A stretch of 32,406 nucleotides of DNA. It comes from Candidatus Omnitrophota bacterium. GTDB lineage: Bacteria; Omnitrophota; Gorgyraeia; DAOVKU01. The translations under genes were made by a program, and so were the position numbers. The stretch lies in assembly GCA_030631665.1 (NCBI GenBank), contig DAOVKU010000006.1, positions 1 to 32,406 on the forward strand, read 5' to 3'. The notes beneath the pieces are model-generated. The model was not told the origin of the DNA. It did not search any database and was given only the letters and a program-made list of their open reading frames with translations. The stretch's first letter is position 1, and every line of letters starts with the position of its first letter. Below, piece by piece: positions 7,194 to 15,544 of the stretch.

Positions 7194-8768
7194 ATGTCAA
7201 AGCAAAAAATAGCTAAATCCGCACTAATTATAAGCTTGGCGACGAACTTAAGCCGCGTTTTTGGATATGTGCGAGATTTAATTATTGCCCTTTTTTTCGG
7301 CACCGGTGCCGGTGCTCAGGCCTTTGTAGTGGCTTTTAGAATTCCGAATTTGTTACGGCAATTAGTCGGCGAGGGCGCGGCGGGGGCGGCCTTAGTGCCT
7401 GTTTTTTCTGAGTATCTTTCTGTGCGCAGCGAAAGCGAATTTAAAAATTTAGCAAAAGCTTTATTTAGTATTTTTAGTGTAGTCTTGGTTGTTTTAGTTG
7501 TAGTTGGTATTTGGCTTGCGCCGCTCATTGTCAGATTGATTGCACCCGGTTTTTTAGACGAAGAAAGCTTATATAAATTTACATTGACCGTAAGAATGAC
7601 TCGCATTTTGTTTCCTTATATTTTGCTGGTTGGACTTGGTGCTTTCTGCATGGCAATTCTGCATTCTTTTAAAATCTTTGCGCCTTCCAGTTTTGCTCCC
7701 GTGCTTCTAAATGTTTCCATAATTTGCGCAGCTCTTTTTTTAAGAAATAAATTTGTTGAGCCGGCCATGAGCCTTGCTGTGGGCGCATTAATCGGAGGAG
7801 TACTGCAGCTTGCTATTCAATTACCCCCCCTGATAAAAAAAGGAGTGCGTCTTAAATTTGTATTTGGTGTAGCCCGGGAAGGCACCAGAAGAATTGGCAG
7901 GCTTCTTTTGCCGAGGGCCTTAGGGACGGCCGTTTATCAATTAAATATTTTCGTAGATACAATTTTGGCTTCTTTCGCTTTCATTGTTGGAGAAGGAGCC
8001 ATAGTGGCTTTATATCTTTCAACAAGAATTATTCAGTATCCCATGGGAATTCTCGCTTATCCTATAGCCACAGCAATATTGCCGGTTATGTCTGAACAGG
8101 TAGCGCGAAACGAAATTCAAAAACTAAAAAATACTATTTCCTTTTCTTTGAGAGGAGTAATGCTGGTGATGATACCTGCCATGGTGGGACTTTTGATTTT
8201 AGCCAGGCCTATAACACAGCTACTCTTTGAATGGGGGATGTTTGGAGATTATTCAACGGATATCACAGCTGCCGCGCTTTTCTTCTACAGCTTTGGTTTG
8301 TTTGCCTATGCCGGCACTAAAATATTGGTTAATGGATTTTATGCCATGCAGGACACAAAGACGCCTGTGAAAGTGGCTTGCGGTGCTCTTATTATAAATA
8401 TCGTTTTCAATCTCGCTTTGATGTGGAAATTAAAAGTAGGGGGCCTGGCCCTGGCAACTTCTATTTCAGCCGTATTTAATTTCGGAGTACTTTTTTTTAT
8501 CCTTGATAAAAAGCTGGGCTATCTCGACAGAAAAAGAATAACAAAAACTACTCTTAAAATTTTTGTCTGCTCGGTTATTATGGGCATTTTTTGTTTCATG
8601 ATTTTTAGAAATTTGACTTTTTCTTTCATCGCCACCAGGGTTTTCAGGGAACTCGCCAGGATTTTTACAAGCATTATATTCTCCGTTTGCATTTTTACCT
8701 TTTGTACTTATATATTAGGCATTGAGGAGGCCAGGACATTACGCAGATGGATTTTAAGGAAAAAATAA
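7194..8768 (+). CDS. murJ: MurJ lipid II flippase
   Basis: Multi-spanning flippase (MOP/MviN family) that moves undecaprenyl-linked peptidoglycan precursor across the inner membrane. The 524-aa length and about 14 hydrophobic segments fit. The family signature is clear: SRVFGYVRDLIIALFFGTG, then FRIPNLLRQLVGEGA and VPVFSEYL in the first helices, with YPIATAILPVMSE in the middle and FYAMQDTKTPVKVA further on. GAGAGGAG precedes ATG 7194 at good spacing. The end overlaps uvrC by 22 bp, so the two are probably co-transcribed. Confidence 0.95.
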   Translation: MSKQKIAKSALIISLATNLSRVFGYVRDLIIALFFGTGAGAQAFVVAFRIPNLLRQLVGEGAAGAALVPVFSEYLSVRSESEFKNLAKALFSIFSVVLVVLVVVGIWLAPLIVRLIAPGFLDEESLYKFTLTVRMTRILFPYILLVGLGAFCMAILHSFKIFAPSSFAPVLLNVSIICAALFLRNKFVEPAMSLAVGALIGGVLQLAIQLPPLIKKGVRLKFVFGVAREGTRRIGRLLLPRALGTAVYQLNIFVDTILASFAFIVGEGAIVALYLSTRIIQYPMGILAYPIATAILPVMSEQVARNEIQKLKNTISFSLRGVMLVMIPAMVGLLILARPITQLLFEWGMFGDYSTDITAAALFFYSFGLFAYAGTKILVNGFYAMQDTKTPVKVACGALIINIVFNLALMWKLKVGGLALATSISAVFNFGVLFFILDKKLGYLDRKRITKTTLKIFVCSVIMGIFCFMIFRNLTFSFIATRVFRELARIFTSIIFSVCIFTFCTYILGIEEARTLRRWILRKK

Positions 8769-10162
8769 AAACCATACCTTCTTCTCCCGGCGTTTATTTT
8801 TTTAAAGACAAGCATGGAGAAGTAATTTATATTGGCAAGGCGTCCCAGCTTAAAAAACGAATATCTTCTCATTTTACCAGGCCTGGCAATTTACCCAAAA
8901 ACAGCTCTTTGGTTTCCTTAATTTGCGATATAGATTATGTCGTGACCGGCTCAGCACAAGAGGCTTTACTTTATGAAGCCCATCTTATTAAAAAGCATAA
9001 GCCCAAATTTAACGCGGCCTTCAGGGATGATAAGGCCTGTCCGGTACTTAAATTAACTATAGGCGAAGAGTATCCCAGACTTTTCATAGCCAGAAAAAAG
9101 AAACCTGCCTGCCCCCGGGCAGGAGACGATAATGCCCTTTATTTTGGACCTTTTACCAGCGCCAAGGCTTTAAAGCCGGCTTTGGCTTTAATGAGAAAAA
9201 TATTTCCCCTGCGTACCTGCAGGAAAATGCCGAAGAGCGCCTGTTTAAATTATTATTTAAAACAATGCCTTGCGCCCTGTATTCAGCGAGAAAAAAAAGA
9301 TATCTACGGGCAGGTGGTAAAAGATGTAATTCTGTTTTTGGAAGGAAGCCGCAAGCAGTTAATCACCCGCCTTAATAAAAGAATGGCTCAATATGCTGCC
9401 AAACAAGAGTTTGAAAAAGCCCTCTTCGCAAGAAACCAGATAAAGGCGCTTATTTTTCTTACTACTCCTCGGCAGCAAACAGGAGAGGCGCTAAAAAAAT
9501 TAAAAGAACTTCTTGGGCTTAAAAATATGCCCAGAAGAATAGAGGCCCTTGATATATCTAATATTGGCGGCAAAGAGGCTGTTGGTTCGCTTGTGAGCTT
9601 TATAGACGGAGAACCGCAGAAGATAAATTATCGAAGGTTTAAAATAAAATTTGTCAGGAAGATAGATGATTATGCTATGATAAAAGAGGTAATTGCAAGG
9701 CATGGGCGGCATCTTATTGAAGAAAAAGAAAGAAAACCGGATCTTTTAATAATTGATGGTGGCCGCGGTCATCTATCGATTGCATTAACTCAACTGAAGG
9801 CAATGGGGCTCGAAGATGTAGCTGTGGCAGCTATGACCAAAGAACATGAATATCTTTATATTGAAAATAGACGACAGCCAATTGAATTGTTCGAATTTTC
9901 AAAAGTACTTTTTTTAATGCAGCGCATAAGAGGCGAAGCGCATCGTTTTGCCATAAGCTACCATCATAAATTACGCTCAAAGAGCATGCGGGCTTCGGTG
10001 CTTGATCAAATTCCCGGCATAGGCGAGAAGCGAAAAAGAATTTTGCTCAGAAATTTCGGTTCTCTCAACAAAATAAGAACCGCAAAACCTTCTGAGCTTA
10101 ATAAATTGCCGGACATAAATGAAAAAATTACCAAAAGAATTATCGAATATCTCAGAAAATAA
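8747..10162 (+). CDS. uvrC: UvrC nucleotide-excision-repair nuclease, short form
   Basis: UvrC makes both incisions around a lesion after UvrA/UvrB recognition. Domains in order: GIY-YIG nuclease (GVYFF, VIYIGKA, and EALLYEAHLIKKHKPKFN with the catalytic Glu), a four-cysteine iron-sulfur motif (about residues 150-177), the UvrB-binding UVR helix (about 205-240), the RNase H-like nuclease (EALDISNIGGKEAVGS, LLIIDGG, GEAHRFA), and tandem HhH at the C-terminus. At 471 aa it is over 100 residues shorter than E. coli UvrC; the missing part lies between the UVR motif and the DIS motif. A palindrome inside the gene adds several residues (PACPRAG) before the conserved YFGPF. All catalytic residues I can check are present, so it should be active. 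Confidence 0.95.
   Translation: MDFKEKIKTIPSSPGVYFFKDKHGEVIYIGKASQLKKRISSHFTRPGNLPKNSSLVSLICDIDYVVTGSAQEALLYEAHLIKKHKPKFNAAFRDDKACPVLKLTIGEEYPRLFIARKKKPACPRAGDDNALYFGPFTSAKALKPALALMRKIFPLRTCRKMPKSACLNYYLKQCLAPCIQREKKDIYGQVVKDVILFLEGSRKQLITRLNKRMAQYAAKQEFEKALFARNQIKALIFLTTPRQQTGEALKKLKELLGLKNMPRRIEALDISNIGGKEAVGSLVSFIDGEPQKINYRRFKIKFVRKIDDYAMIKEVIARHGRHLIEEKERKPDLLIIDGGRGHLSIALTQLKAMGLEDVAVAAMTKEHEYLYIENRRQPIELFEFSKVLFLMQRIRGEAHRFAISYHHKLRSKSMRASVLDQIPGIGEKRKRILLRNFGSLNKIRTAKPSELNKLPDINEKITKRIIEYLRK
9108..9123 (+). repeat. GC palindrome within uvrC
   Basis: CCTGCCC-CC-GGGCAGG, a perfect 7-bp inverted repeat. It encodes a proline/cysteine/glycine-rich stretch at a site where UvrC homologues normally run straight from a basic loop to YFGPF. 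Confidence 0.7.
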
Positions 10163-10460
10163 AGGCTTTAGTGAATTTCAAATCTCTGTTTATAAAGCTA
10201 CTCTTGCTATACCTGCCGGCCAAACCAGAAGTTACAGTCAGATAGCCAGGTACATCAGGCGTCCCGCAGCGGCAAGGGCGGTGGCAAATGCCCTGGCCAA
10301 AAATCCTCTGCCATTGGTAATTCCCTGTCATCGTGTAATTAGGAAAGACGGGAACATAGGTGGTTATAAGTGGGGCACGGACGAGAAAAAGAAATTATTG
10401 GCAGAAGAAAAGATTTTTTTGTCTCGAAAGAGATCGAGAAAAATTTATATTAAAAAGTAA
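10119..10460 (+). CDS. MGMT-family O6-alkylguanine-DNA alkyltransferase, minimal form
   Basis: Suicide repair protein that transfers an alkyl group from O6-alkylguanine to its own cysteine. Only the C-terminal DNA-binding/active-site domain is present (113 aa): FQISVYKATLAIPAGQTRSYSQIA, the helix-turn-helix with an arginine finger in RAVANALAKNP, and the active site VIPCHRVI followed by GGYKWG. The active cysteine is intact, so it is not a PWHR-type alkyltransferase-like protein. The N-terminal domain found in Ada and Ogt is missing. It starts 44 bp inside uvrC in another frame and ends one base before the next start, suggesting coupled translation. Confidence 0.88.
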   Translation: MKKLPKELSNISENKGFSEFQISVYKATLAIPAGQTRSYSQIARYIRRPAAARAVANALAKNPLPLVIPCHRVIRKDGNIGGYKWGTDEKKKLLAEEKIFLSRKRSRKIYIKK

Positions 10461-10461
10461 A

Positions 10462-13416
10462 ATGAGTAGTAAACTTCTTAATTCTGATGAAAAACTTAAG
10501 GTTATAGTAAAAAACCTTAACGAACAGCAAAAAGAAGCTATATCCAGCGGCGACGGACCGCTTTTGATTATTGCCGGGGCGGGGACTGGCAAGACGAATG
10601 TTATTACCCGCCGCGTTGCTTATCTGCTCGCTTCTAATAGAGCCAAGCCGGAAGAAATACTCGCCCTTACTTTTACCGACAAAGCGGCTGCCGAAATGGA
10701 AGAAAGGGTAGACACATTAGTTCCTTATGGTTGTACCCAGATGCAAATAAGTACTTTCCATGCTTTTGGGGATAAGGTTTTAAGGGAACACGCACTTGAG
10801 CTTGGCCTCGACCCTGAATTTGAAGTTTTAACCCAACCCGAACAGATAATTTTTATAAAGGAACATCTTTTTGATTTTCCTCTCCAATATTACAGACCGC
10901 TGGGTGACCCTACCAGGTTTATTAGGGCTCTGGTAACAGTTTTTTCTCGTGCACGAGACGAGGATATCAGCATCGAAGAATATAATGCCTATATAAAAAA
11001 ATTAAAAGAGAAAGTAAAAAAAGATACAGAAGACAAAGCCCTTGAGGAGTTTTTAACTCAGCAAGAGGAAATAGCATCGAGCTTCAAGATTTACCAGCGC
11101 TTAAAGGAAAAACACGGCAAAGTAGATTTTGGAGACCAGTTTTATAAAACGCTGCAGCTCCTGAGAACTCATCCGCTTATTCTCCAAGAATATCAAAGGC
11201 GTTTTAGGCATATCCTGGTAGATGAATTTCAGGATACAAATTATGCCCAGTTTCAACTGGTGAAACTATTGGCCGCAAGACACAAAAATATTACCGTAGC
11301 AGCTGATGATGACCAATCAATCTATAAATTCAGAGGAGCGGCCGTTTCCAATATTTTAAACTTTATGGAAATGTACCCGGAAGCTAAATTGATTTCTATT
11401 ACCAAAAATTACCGTTCTACCCAGCAAATACTCGATGTGGCCTATCGTCTCATAATTTATAATAATCCGGACAGATTAGAGGTTAAAAAAGATATAGATA
11501 AACATCTGATGGCCAGTAACCCGACTGGCCGAAACCCACGCCACATCCACTGTGATACTGTTTCTACCGAAGCAGAAAAGGTGGCTTCTTTAATTGAACA
11601 GAAAATCAAGACGGGTAAATATAAATATCAGGATTTTGCTATTCTGGTTCGTTCCAACAACGATGCCGATCCATTCCTGCGCGCTTTAAATATGAAGGGC
11701 ATCCCTTGGCGTTTTAGCGGGAATCAGGGTTTATATTCAAGACTCGAAGTCAGGTTGGCCATTTCTTTTCTGAGGGCAATTTCAAATTTAGATGACAGTG
11801 TCAGTTTATATAATCTGGCTAGTTCCGAAATATATCAGCTTGATATGCTTTCTTTAACTATGTGCATGAGGGCAGCCACTCGAAATAACAGAAGACTTTT
11901 TGATGTTTTCAGAAATCTTGATAAATATTTTGAAACAGAGCAGATTTCAATTACAAGCCGAGCCACTATGGATAAAATAGTTTCTGATATAAAAAAATAT
12001 ATCGAGTTTTCGCGCCGTGAAACTTCAGGCAAAGTCCTTTATAGATTCCTTAACGATACAGGTTATTTGAAGCGACTAACCAAAGAAGAGACACTGCAGG
12101 CGGACGAAAAGATTCAAAACTTATCCAAATTTTTTGATATTGTCAGAAATTTTGAAAGACTGACGGAAAGAGACAGAGTAACTGCTTTCGTGGCACACCT
12201 GGATATGTTAATCAGCGCCGGAGATGATCCGGCAGTAGTTGAAGCAGATCTGGATATGCCGGCAGTAAATATTTTAACCATTCACAAGGCCAAAGGCCTT
12301 GAATTTAGAGTAGTTTTTCTCGTAAGCTTGGTAATGGGCAAGTTCCCCTGGCCAAAAAGAAGGGATAGAATTGAATTGCCGGATGAACTGATAAAAGATA
12401 TTTTACCCCTGGGGAATTTTCATGTCCAGGAAGAAAGACGACTTTTTTATGTTGGCATGACCAGGGCCAAGGAAGAACTTTACCTGACTTCAGCCCGGGA
12501 TTACGGAGGAGAACGATTAAGAAAACTTAGTCAATTTGTAGTAGAGGCACTTGGTAAGCCTAAGGAGGAAATACTGCCCCTCAAGTCTTCTGCCCGCCAG
12601 GTAATAGAACGCTCTGCCCCCACTCCCGAAGGAAGCGAGGGCGTGCTTGAGGGCGAGGTACCCGAAGATAAAATTCTCTTCTTAAGTTGGAGAAAAATCG
12701 ATGATTATTTTACCTGCCCTTTAAAATATAAATATGTTCATATTTTGCGGGTGCCGGTTACAGAGCATCATGCTGTTGTCTATGGCAAGTTGCTCCATGA
12801 CTGTGTTAATTTTTATTATAAAAACAAAATGGGCAATAAAAATATAGACCTAAACGATTTACTTAATTATTATCGAGAAAATTGGCGCAGCGAAGGCTAT
12901 TTGAATAAGGCCCACGAGCAAGAAAGGTTTGAGAGGGGTCTTGTGACTTTGGAAAGTTTTTTTATGCGGGAAGAAGAAAGAAAAATATTACCCGCTTATC
13001 TGGAAAAAGAATTTAAAATTAATATTGGTTTTGAAAAAATTGTGGGACGTTTTGATAGAATAGATATTCTCGATGATAAAATTTACATAATAGATTATAA
13101 ATCTTCTTCTGTTGCCGAGAAAAAAGAAGCCGATAAGCGTGCTCATCAGAGTATGCAGATGGGTATTTATGCTTTGATGTATAAATTGATTTATGGCAAC
13201 ATGCCGCAAGAAATGCAGTTATATTTTCTTGAATCGGGTATAATTGGGTGTGCCAAAAAATCCGAGGCTGATTTAGAGAAAGTGACAAAAGAAATCAAAA
13301 AAGTAGCAGTTGGCATAAGAGGGCAAAATTTCGAGGCCAAACCTAAATATAATGCCTGTCAATGGTGTGCCTATAATCAAATTTGCCCCCATACTGCTTA
13401 TAAAACATCCGTTTAA
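10462..13416 (+). CDS. UvrD/PcrA-type helicase fused to a Cas4/AddB-like nuclease
   Basis: A superfamily 1A 3'-5' DNA helicase of 984 aa with a C-terminal PD-(D/E)XK nuclease. Helicase motifs in order: AGAGTGKT (Walker A), FTDKAAAEMEERV, STFHAFG, VDEFQDTNYAQFQ (II), DDDQSIYKFRGA (III), KNYRST (IV), TIHKAKGLEF (V) and FYVGMTRAKEELYLT (VI). The nuclease half has YGKLLHD, GRFDRID and IIDYKSS. One cysteine (FTCPLKYKY) and a C-terminal group (CQWCAYNQICPH) probably hold an iron-sulfur cluster, as in AddB and Cas4. ATG 10462 lies one base after the previous stop; the track start at 10360 only overlaps that gene. A GC-rich, Glu/Gly/Pro-rich linker (12611-12665) separates the halves. Likely role: DNA end processing or repair. 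Confidence 0.9.
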   Translation: MSSKLLNSDEKLKVIVKNLNEQQKEAISSGDGPLLIIAGAGTGKTNVITRRVAYLLASNRAKPEEILALTFTDKAAAEMEERVDTLVPYGCTQMQISTFHAFGDKVLREHALELGLDPEFEVLTQPEQIIFIKEHLFDFPLQYYRPLGDPTRFIRALVTVFSRARDEDISIEEYNAYIKKLKEKVKKDTEDKALEEFLTQQEEIASSFKIYQRLKEKHGKVDFGDQFYKTLQLLRTHPLILQEYQRRFRHILVDEFQDTNYAQFQLVKLLAARHKNITVAADDDQSIYKFRGAAVSNILNFMEMYPEAKLISITKNYRSTQQILDVAYRLIIYNNPDRLEVKKDIDKHLMASNPTGRNPRHIHCDTVSTEAEKVASLIEQKIKTGKYKYQDFAILVRSNNDADPFLRALNMKGIPWRFSGNQGLYSRLEVRLAISFLRAISNLDDSVSLYNLASSEIYQLDMLSLTMCMRAATRNNRRLFDVFRNLDKYFETEQISITSRATMDKIVSDIKKYIEFSRRETSGKVLYRFLNDTGYLKRLTKEETLQADEKIQNLSKFFDIVRNFERLTERDRVTAFVAHLDMLISAGDDPAVVEADLDMPAVNILTIHKAKGLEFRVVFLVSLVMGKFPWPKRRDRIELPDELIKDILPLGNFHVQEERRLFYVGMTRAKEELYLTSARDYGGERLRKLSQFVVEALGKPKEEILPLKSSARQVIERSAPTPEGSEGVLEGEVPEDKILFLSWRKIDDYFTCPLKYKYVHILRVPVTEHHAVVYGKLLHDCVNFYYKNKMGNKNIDLNDLLNYYRENWRSEGYLNKAHEQERFERGLVTLESFFMREEERKILPAYLEKEFKINIGFEKIVGRFDRIDILDDKIYIIDYKSSSVAEKKEADKRAHQSMQMGIYALMYKLIYGNMPQEMQLYFLESGIIGCAKKSEADLEKVTKEIKKVAVGIRGQNFEAKPKYNACQWCAYNQICPHTAYKTSV

Positions 13417-13417
13417 G

Positions 13418-13642
13418 ATGATTATTAACGTTAAAGTTAATCCTAAAGCTAAAAAAAATCTGGTAAAAAAAGAGACAGAGGATTTGTTCCGTGTATACGT
13501 AACTGTTCCGGCGATTAAAGGGAAAGCTAATAAGGCCATGATAGAGTTATTGGCAGACTATTTTGATGTAAGCAAAAGCAGGATTTCTATATTGAGCGGA
13601 AAAAAGAATCGGCACAAAGTCCTTAAAATTAGCAATAAATAG
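13418..13642 (+). CDS. DUF167 (YggU-like) protein
   Basis: A 74-aa protein of the DUF167/YggU family. The family pattern is complete: IINVKVNPKAKKN at the start, then RVYVTVPAIKGKANKAMIELLADYF, then ISILSGKKNRHKVLKI. The biochemical role is unknown. ATG 13418 follows the helicase stop (ending 13416) by one base, so translation is probably coupled; the earlier track start at 13352 is out of register with the family. Confidence 0.88.
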   Translation: MIINVKVNPKAKKNLVKKETEDLFRVYVTVPAIKGKANKAMIELLADYFDVSKSRISILSGKKNRHKVLKISNK

Positions 13643-13705
13643 GTACATTAAGCTATCTTTAGATGGGCGCTTTAGGCCATTTTTCTAAAACAACGGGAGA
13701 GGTTG

Positions 13706-15445
13706 GTGAAGAACTTAGAAGTTGCTGAGATTTTTAAAAACATCGCTACTATACTTGAAATAAGAGACGAAAACCCTTTTCGCATAAGGGCTTACGAAAA
13801 AGCGGCGCAGACCATAGAAAACTTAACAAGTGATTTAGCTGAACTTTCGCGAGAAGACCGCCTGACCGAATTACCCGGCGTGGGCAAAGATCTAGCTTTG
13901 AAAATAAAAGAAATTTTAAAGACCGGCACTTTGAAGCAATATGAGAAATTAAAAAAAGAAATTCCGCAGGGCTTGATTGATATGCTTGCCATTCCGGGAT
14001 TAGGGCCGAAGACGGTCAGATTGTTATCTGAAAAATTAAAAATCAAAGACATCCCGACCTTAAAGAAAAAACTTAAGGCCGGTAAGATCTCTAACTTGCC
14101 CGGCATGAAAGAAAAGACAATTCAGAATATCCTGCGCGGCATTGCCGTTATTGAAAAAGGCGCAGAAAGGATGACTTTAAATGTCGCTGATGGGACAGCC
14201 AATGAAATCATTTCCAGTCTTAAAAAATTGAAGGAAGTAGAAAAAATAAGTTCTGCCGGTAGTTTGCGGAGGATGAAGGATACTGTTAGAGATATTGATA
14301 TATTGATTACTTCTACCAAGCCGCAGCTTATAATAGATAAATTTACTACTCTACCGCAGGTAAAATCGATTATTGATGAAGGTGCTACCAAATCAAGTAT
14401 TCTGACTACGCGCGGCGTGCAAGTAGATTTAATGGTGGTAAAAGAAAAATCCTATGGCGCAGCGTTGCTTTATTTTACCGGTTGTAAGGCCCATAGTATA
14501 AAATTACGCAAGATGGCTCAGCAAAAAAAGTGGAAGATAAATGAGTATGGATTATTTTCCGCCAAAGGCAGATCAACCTCTGGCGGAAAAGACACTAAGC
14601 AGATAGCCGGTTTGACCGAAAAAGAGATATATGCAAAATTAAAACTTTCCTTTATTCCCCCCGAATTAAGAGAAGACAGGGGCGAAATTGAGGCGGCTAT
14701 GGCAGGTAAGCTGCCTAATTTAATTGATTATAATGATATCAAAGGAGACTTACACGTTCACTCAAACAAAAGCGATGGCGCCTATAGTGCAGAGCAAATG
14801 GCGCAAGCAGCCCGGAGGAAAGGATATAAATATATAGCTATTACCGATCACTCCCGTAGTTTAAAAATAGCTGGGGGATTGTCGATTGGAGATTTAAAAA
14901 AGCAAAAACAGGAAATCCGTAAGCTAAATAAGAAATTTTCTAATTTTACTATTCTCATTGGCAGCGAGGTCGACATCAAAGATGACGGTTCCCTTGATTA
15001 TCCCGACTCTATATTAAAGGAGCTCGATATAGTCATTTGTGCCGTACACACCGGTTTTAAACAGTCAAAAGAGAAACTCACCAAGCGCATAATTAAAGCT
15101 ATGCAAAATAAATATTCAACTCTTATTGCTCATCCTTCAGGAAGGCTTATTGGTACCAGAGATGCTTATGAGCTTGATTATGATGAAATTTTTAAAGCGG
15201 CTTTGGATACAAATACTTTTTTAGAAATTAACGCTTATCCTCTCAGGCTTGATTTAACAGATATTTGGTCGAGGCAAGCTAAAGAGAAAGGCCTGAAGAT
15301 GATTATCAGTACAGATGCCCATAGCACCAAGCATTTGGATTATATGAAATATGGCATAGCTACTGCCCGCAGGGGATGGCTTGAGAAAAAAGATGTTTTA
15401 AATACCTTGCCGCTTAAAGAGCTCTTGAAGAAAATAAAAAGATAG
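13706..15445 (+). CDS. polX: PolX family DNA polymerase with PHP domain
   Basis: Bacterial family X DNA polymerase for short-gap, base-excision-type repair. N-terminal helical and HhH segments contain LTELPGVGKDLALKIKEIL and IPGLGPKTVRLL (about residues 50-110). The nucleotidyltransferase centre is GSLRRMKDTVRDIDILI (DxD) with a third Asp in VQVDLMVV. The C-terminal PHP phosphoesterase has GDLHVHSNKSDG, ITDHS, SEVDI, AHPSGRLIG and STDAHST, the metal-binding set. TTG 13703 and GTG 13706 are adjacent candidates; GTG is preferred after GGGAGAGG. About ten residues (including RSTSGGKD) beyond the usual family sequence lie in a palindrome-containing segment after YGLF. Encoded downstream of uvrC, MGMT and the helicase, in a repair cluster. 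Confidence 0.94.
   Translation: MKNLEVAEIFKNIATILEIRDENPFRIRAYEKAAQTIENLTSDLAELSREDRLTELPGVGKDLALKIKEILKTGTLKQYEKLKKEIPQGLIDMLAIPGLGPKTVRLLSEKLKIKDIPTLKKKLKAGKISNLPGMKEKTIQNILRGIAVIEKGAERMTLNVADGTANEIISSLKKLKEVEKISSAGSLRRMKDTVRDIDILITSTKPQLIIDKFTTLPQVKSIIDEGATKSSILTTRGVQVDLMVVKEKSYGAALLYFTGCKAHSIKLRKMAQQKKWKINEYGLFSAKGRSTSGGKDTKQIAGLTEKEIYAKLKLSFIPPELREDRGEIEAAMAGKLPNLIDYNDIKGDLHVHSNKSDGAYSAEQMAQAARRKGYKYIAITDHSRSLKIAGGLSIGDLKKQKQEIRKLNKKFSNFTILIGSEVDIKDDGSLDYPDSILKELDIVICAVHTGFKQSKEKLTKRIIKAMQNKYSTLIAHPSGRLIGTRDAYELDYDEIFKAALDTNTFLEINAYPLRLDLTDIWSRQAKEKGLKMIISTDAHSTKHLDYMKYGIATARRGWLEKKDVLNTLPLKELLKKIKR
14555..14590 (+). repeat. Inverted repeat inside polX
   Basis: TTTTCCGCC and GGCGGAAAA form perfect 9-bp arms around 18 bases. 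The interior resembles a decayed tandem of CCGCC-NNN-GGCGG hairpins and shares CCTCTGGCGG with 5835-5844. The segment encodes residues that PolX homologues normally lack. Confidence 0.75.
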
Positions 15446-15477
15446 AACAGCTAGAACACAGTCCGCCATAGGCGGAC
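15443..15477 (+). repeat. Stop-codon 9-bp duplex and GTCCGCC palindrome
   Basis: Two 9-bp units (TAGAACAGC, TAGAACACA) begin exactly at the polX stop TAG and are followed at once by GTCCGCC-ATA-GGCGGAC (15461-15477), a perfect 7-bp palindrome also present at the centre of the 27.7-kb hairpin. Confidence 0.75.
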
Positions 15478-15502
15478 AGGGATTCAGGAAAAAGAGACAA
15501 AA

Positions 15503-15527
15503 CTGTGCGAGGTTAAGCCTCGCACAG
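15503..15527 (+). repeat. TGTGCGAGG palindrome, copy 1
   Basis: CTGTGCGAGG-TTAAG-CCTCGCACAG, a perfect 10-bp stem with a 5-base loop. The 9-bp core and loop are identical to copy 2, and copy 3 is the reverse complement. It lies upstream of the DUF2062 gene. Confidence 0.9.
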
Positions 15528-15544
15528 GGCACACAGGTTTAATA

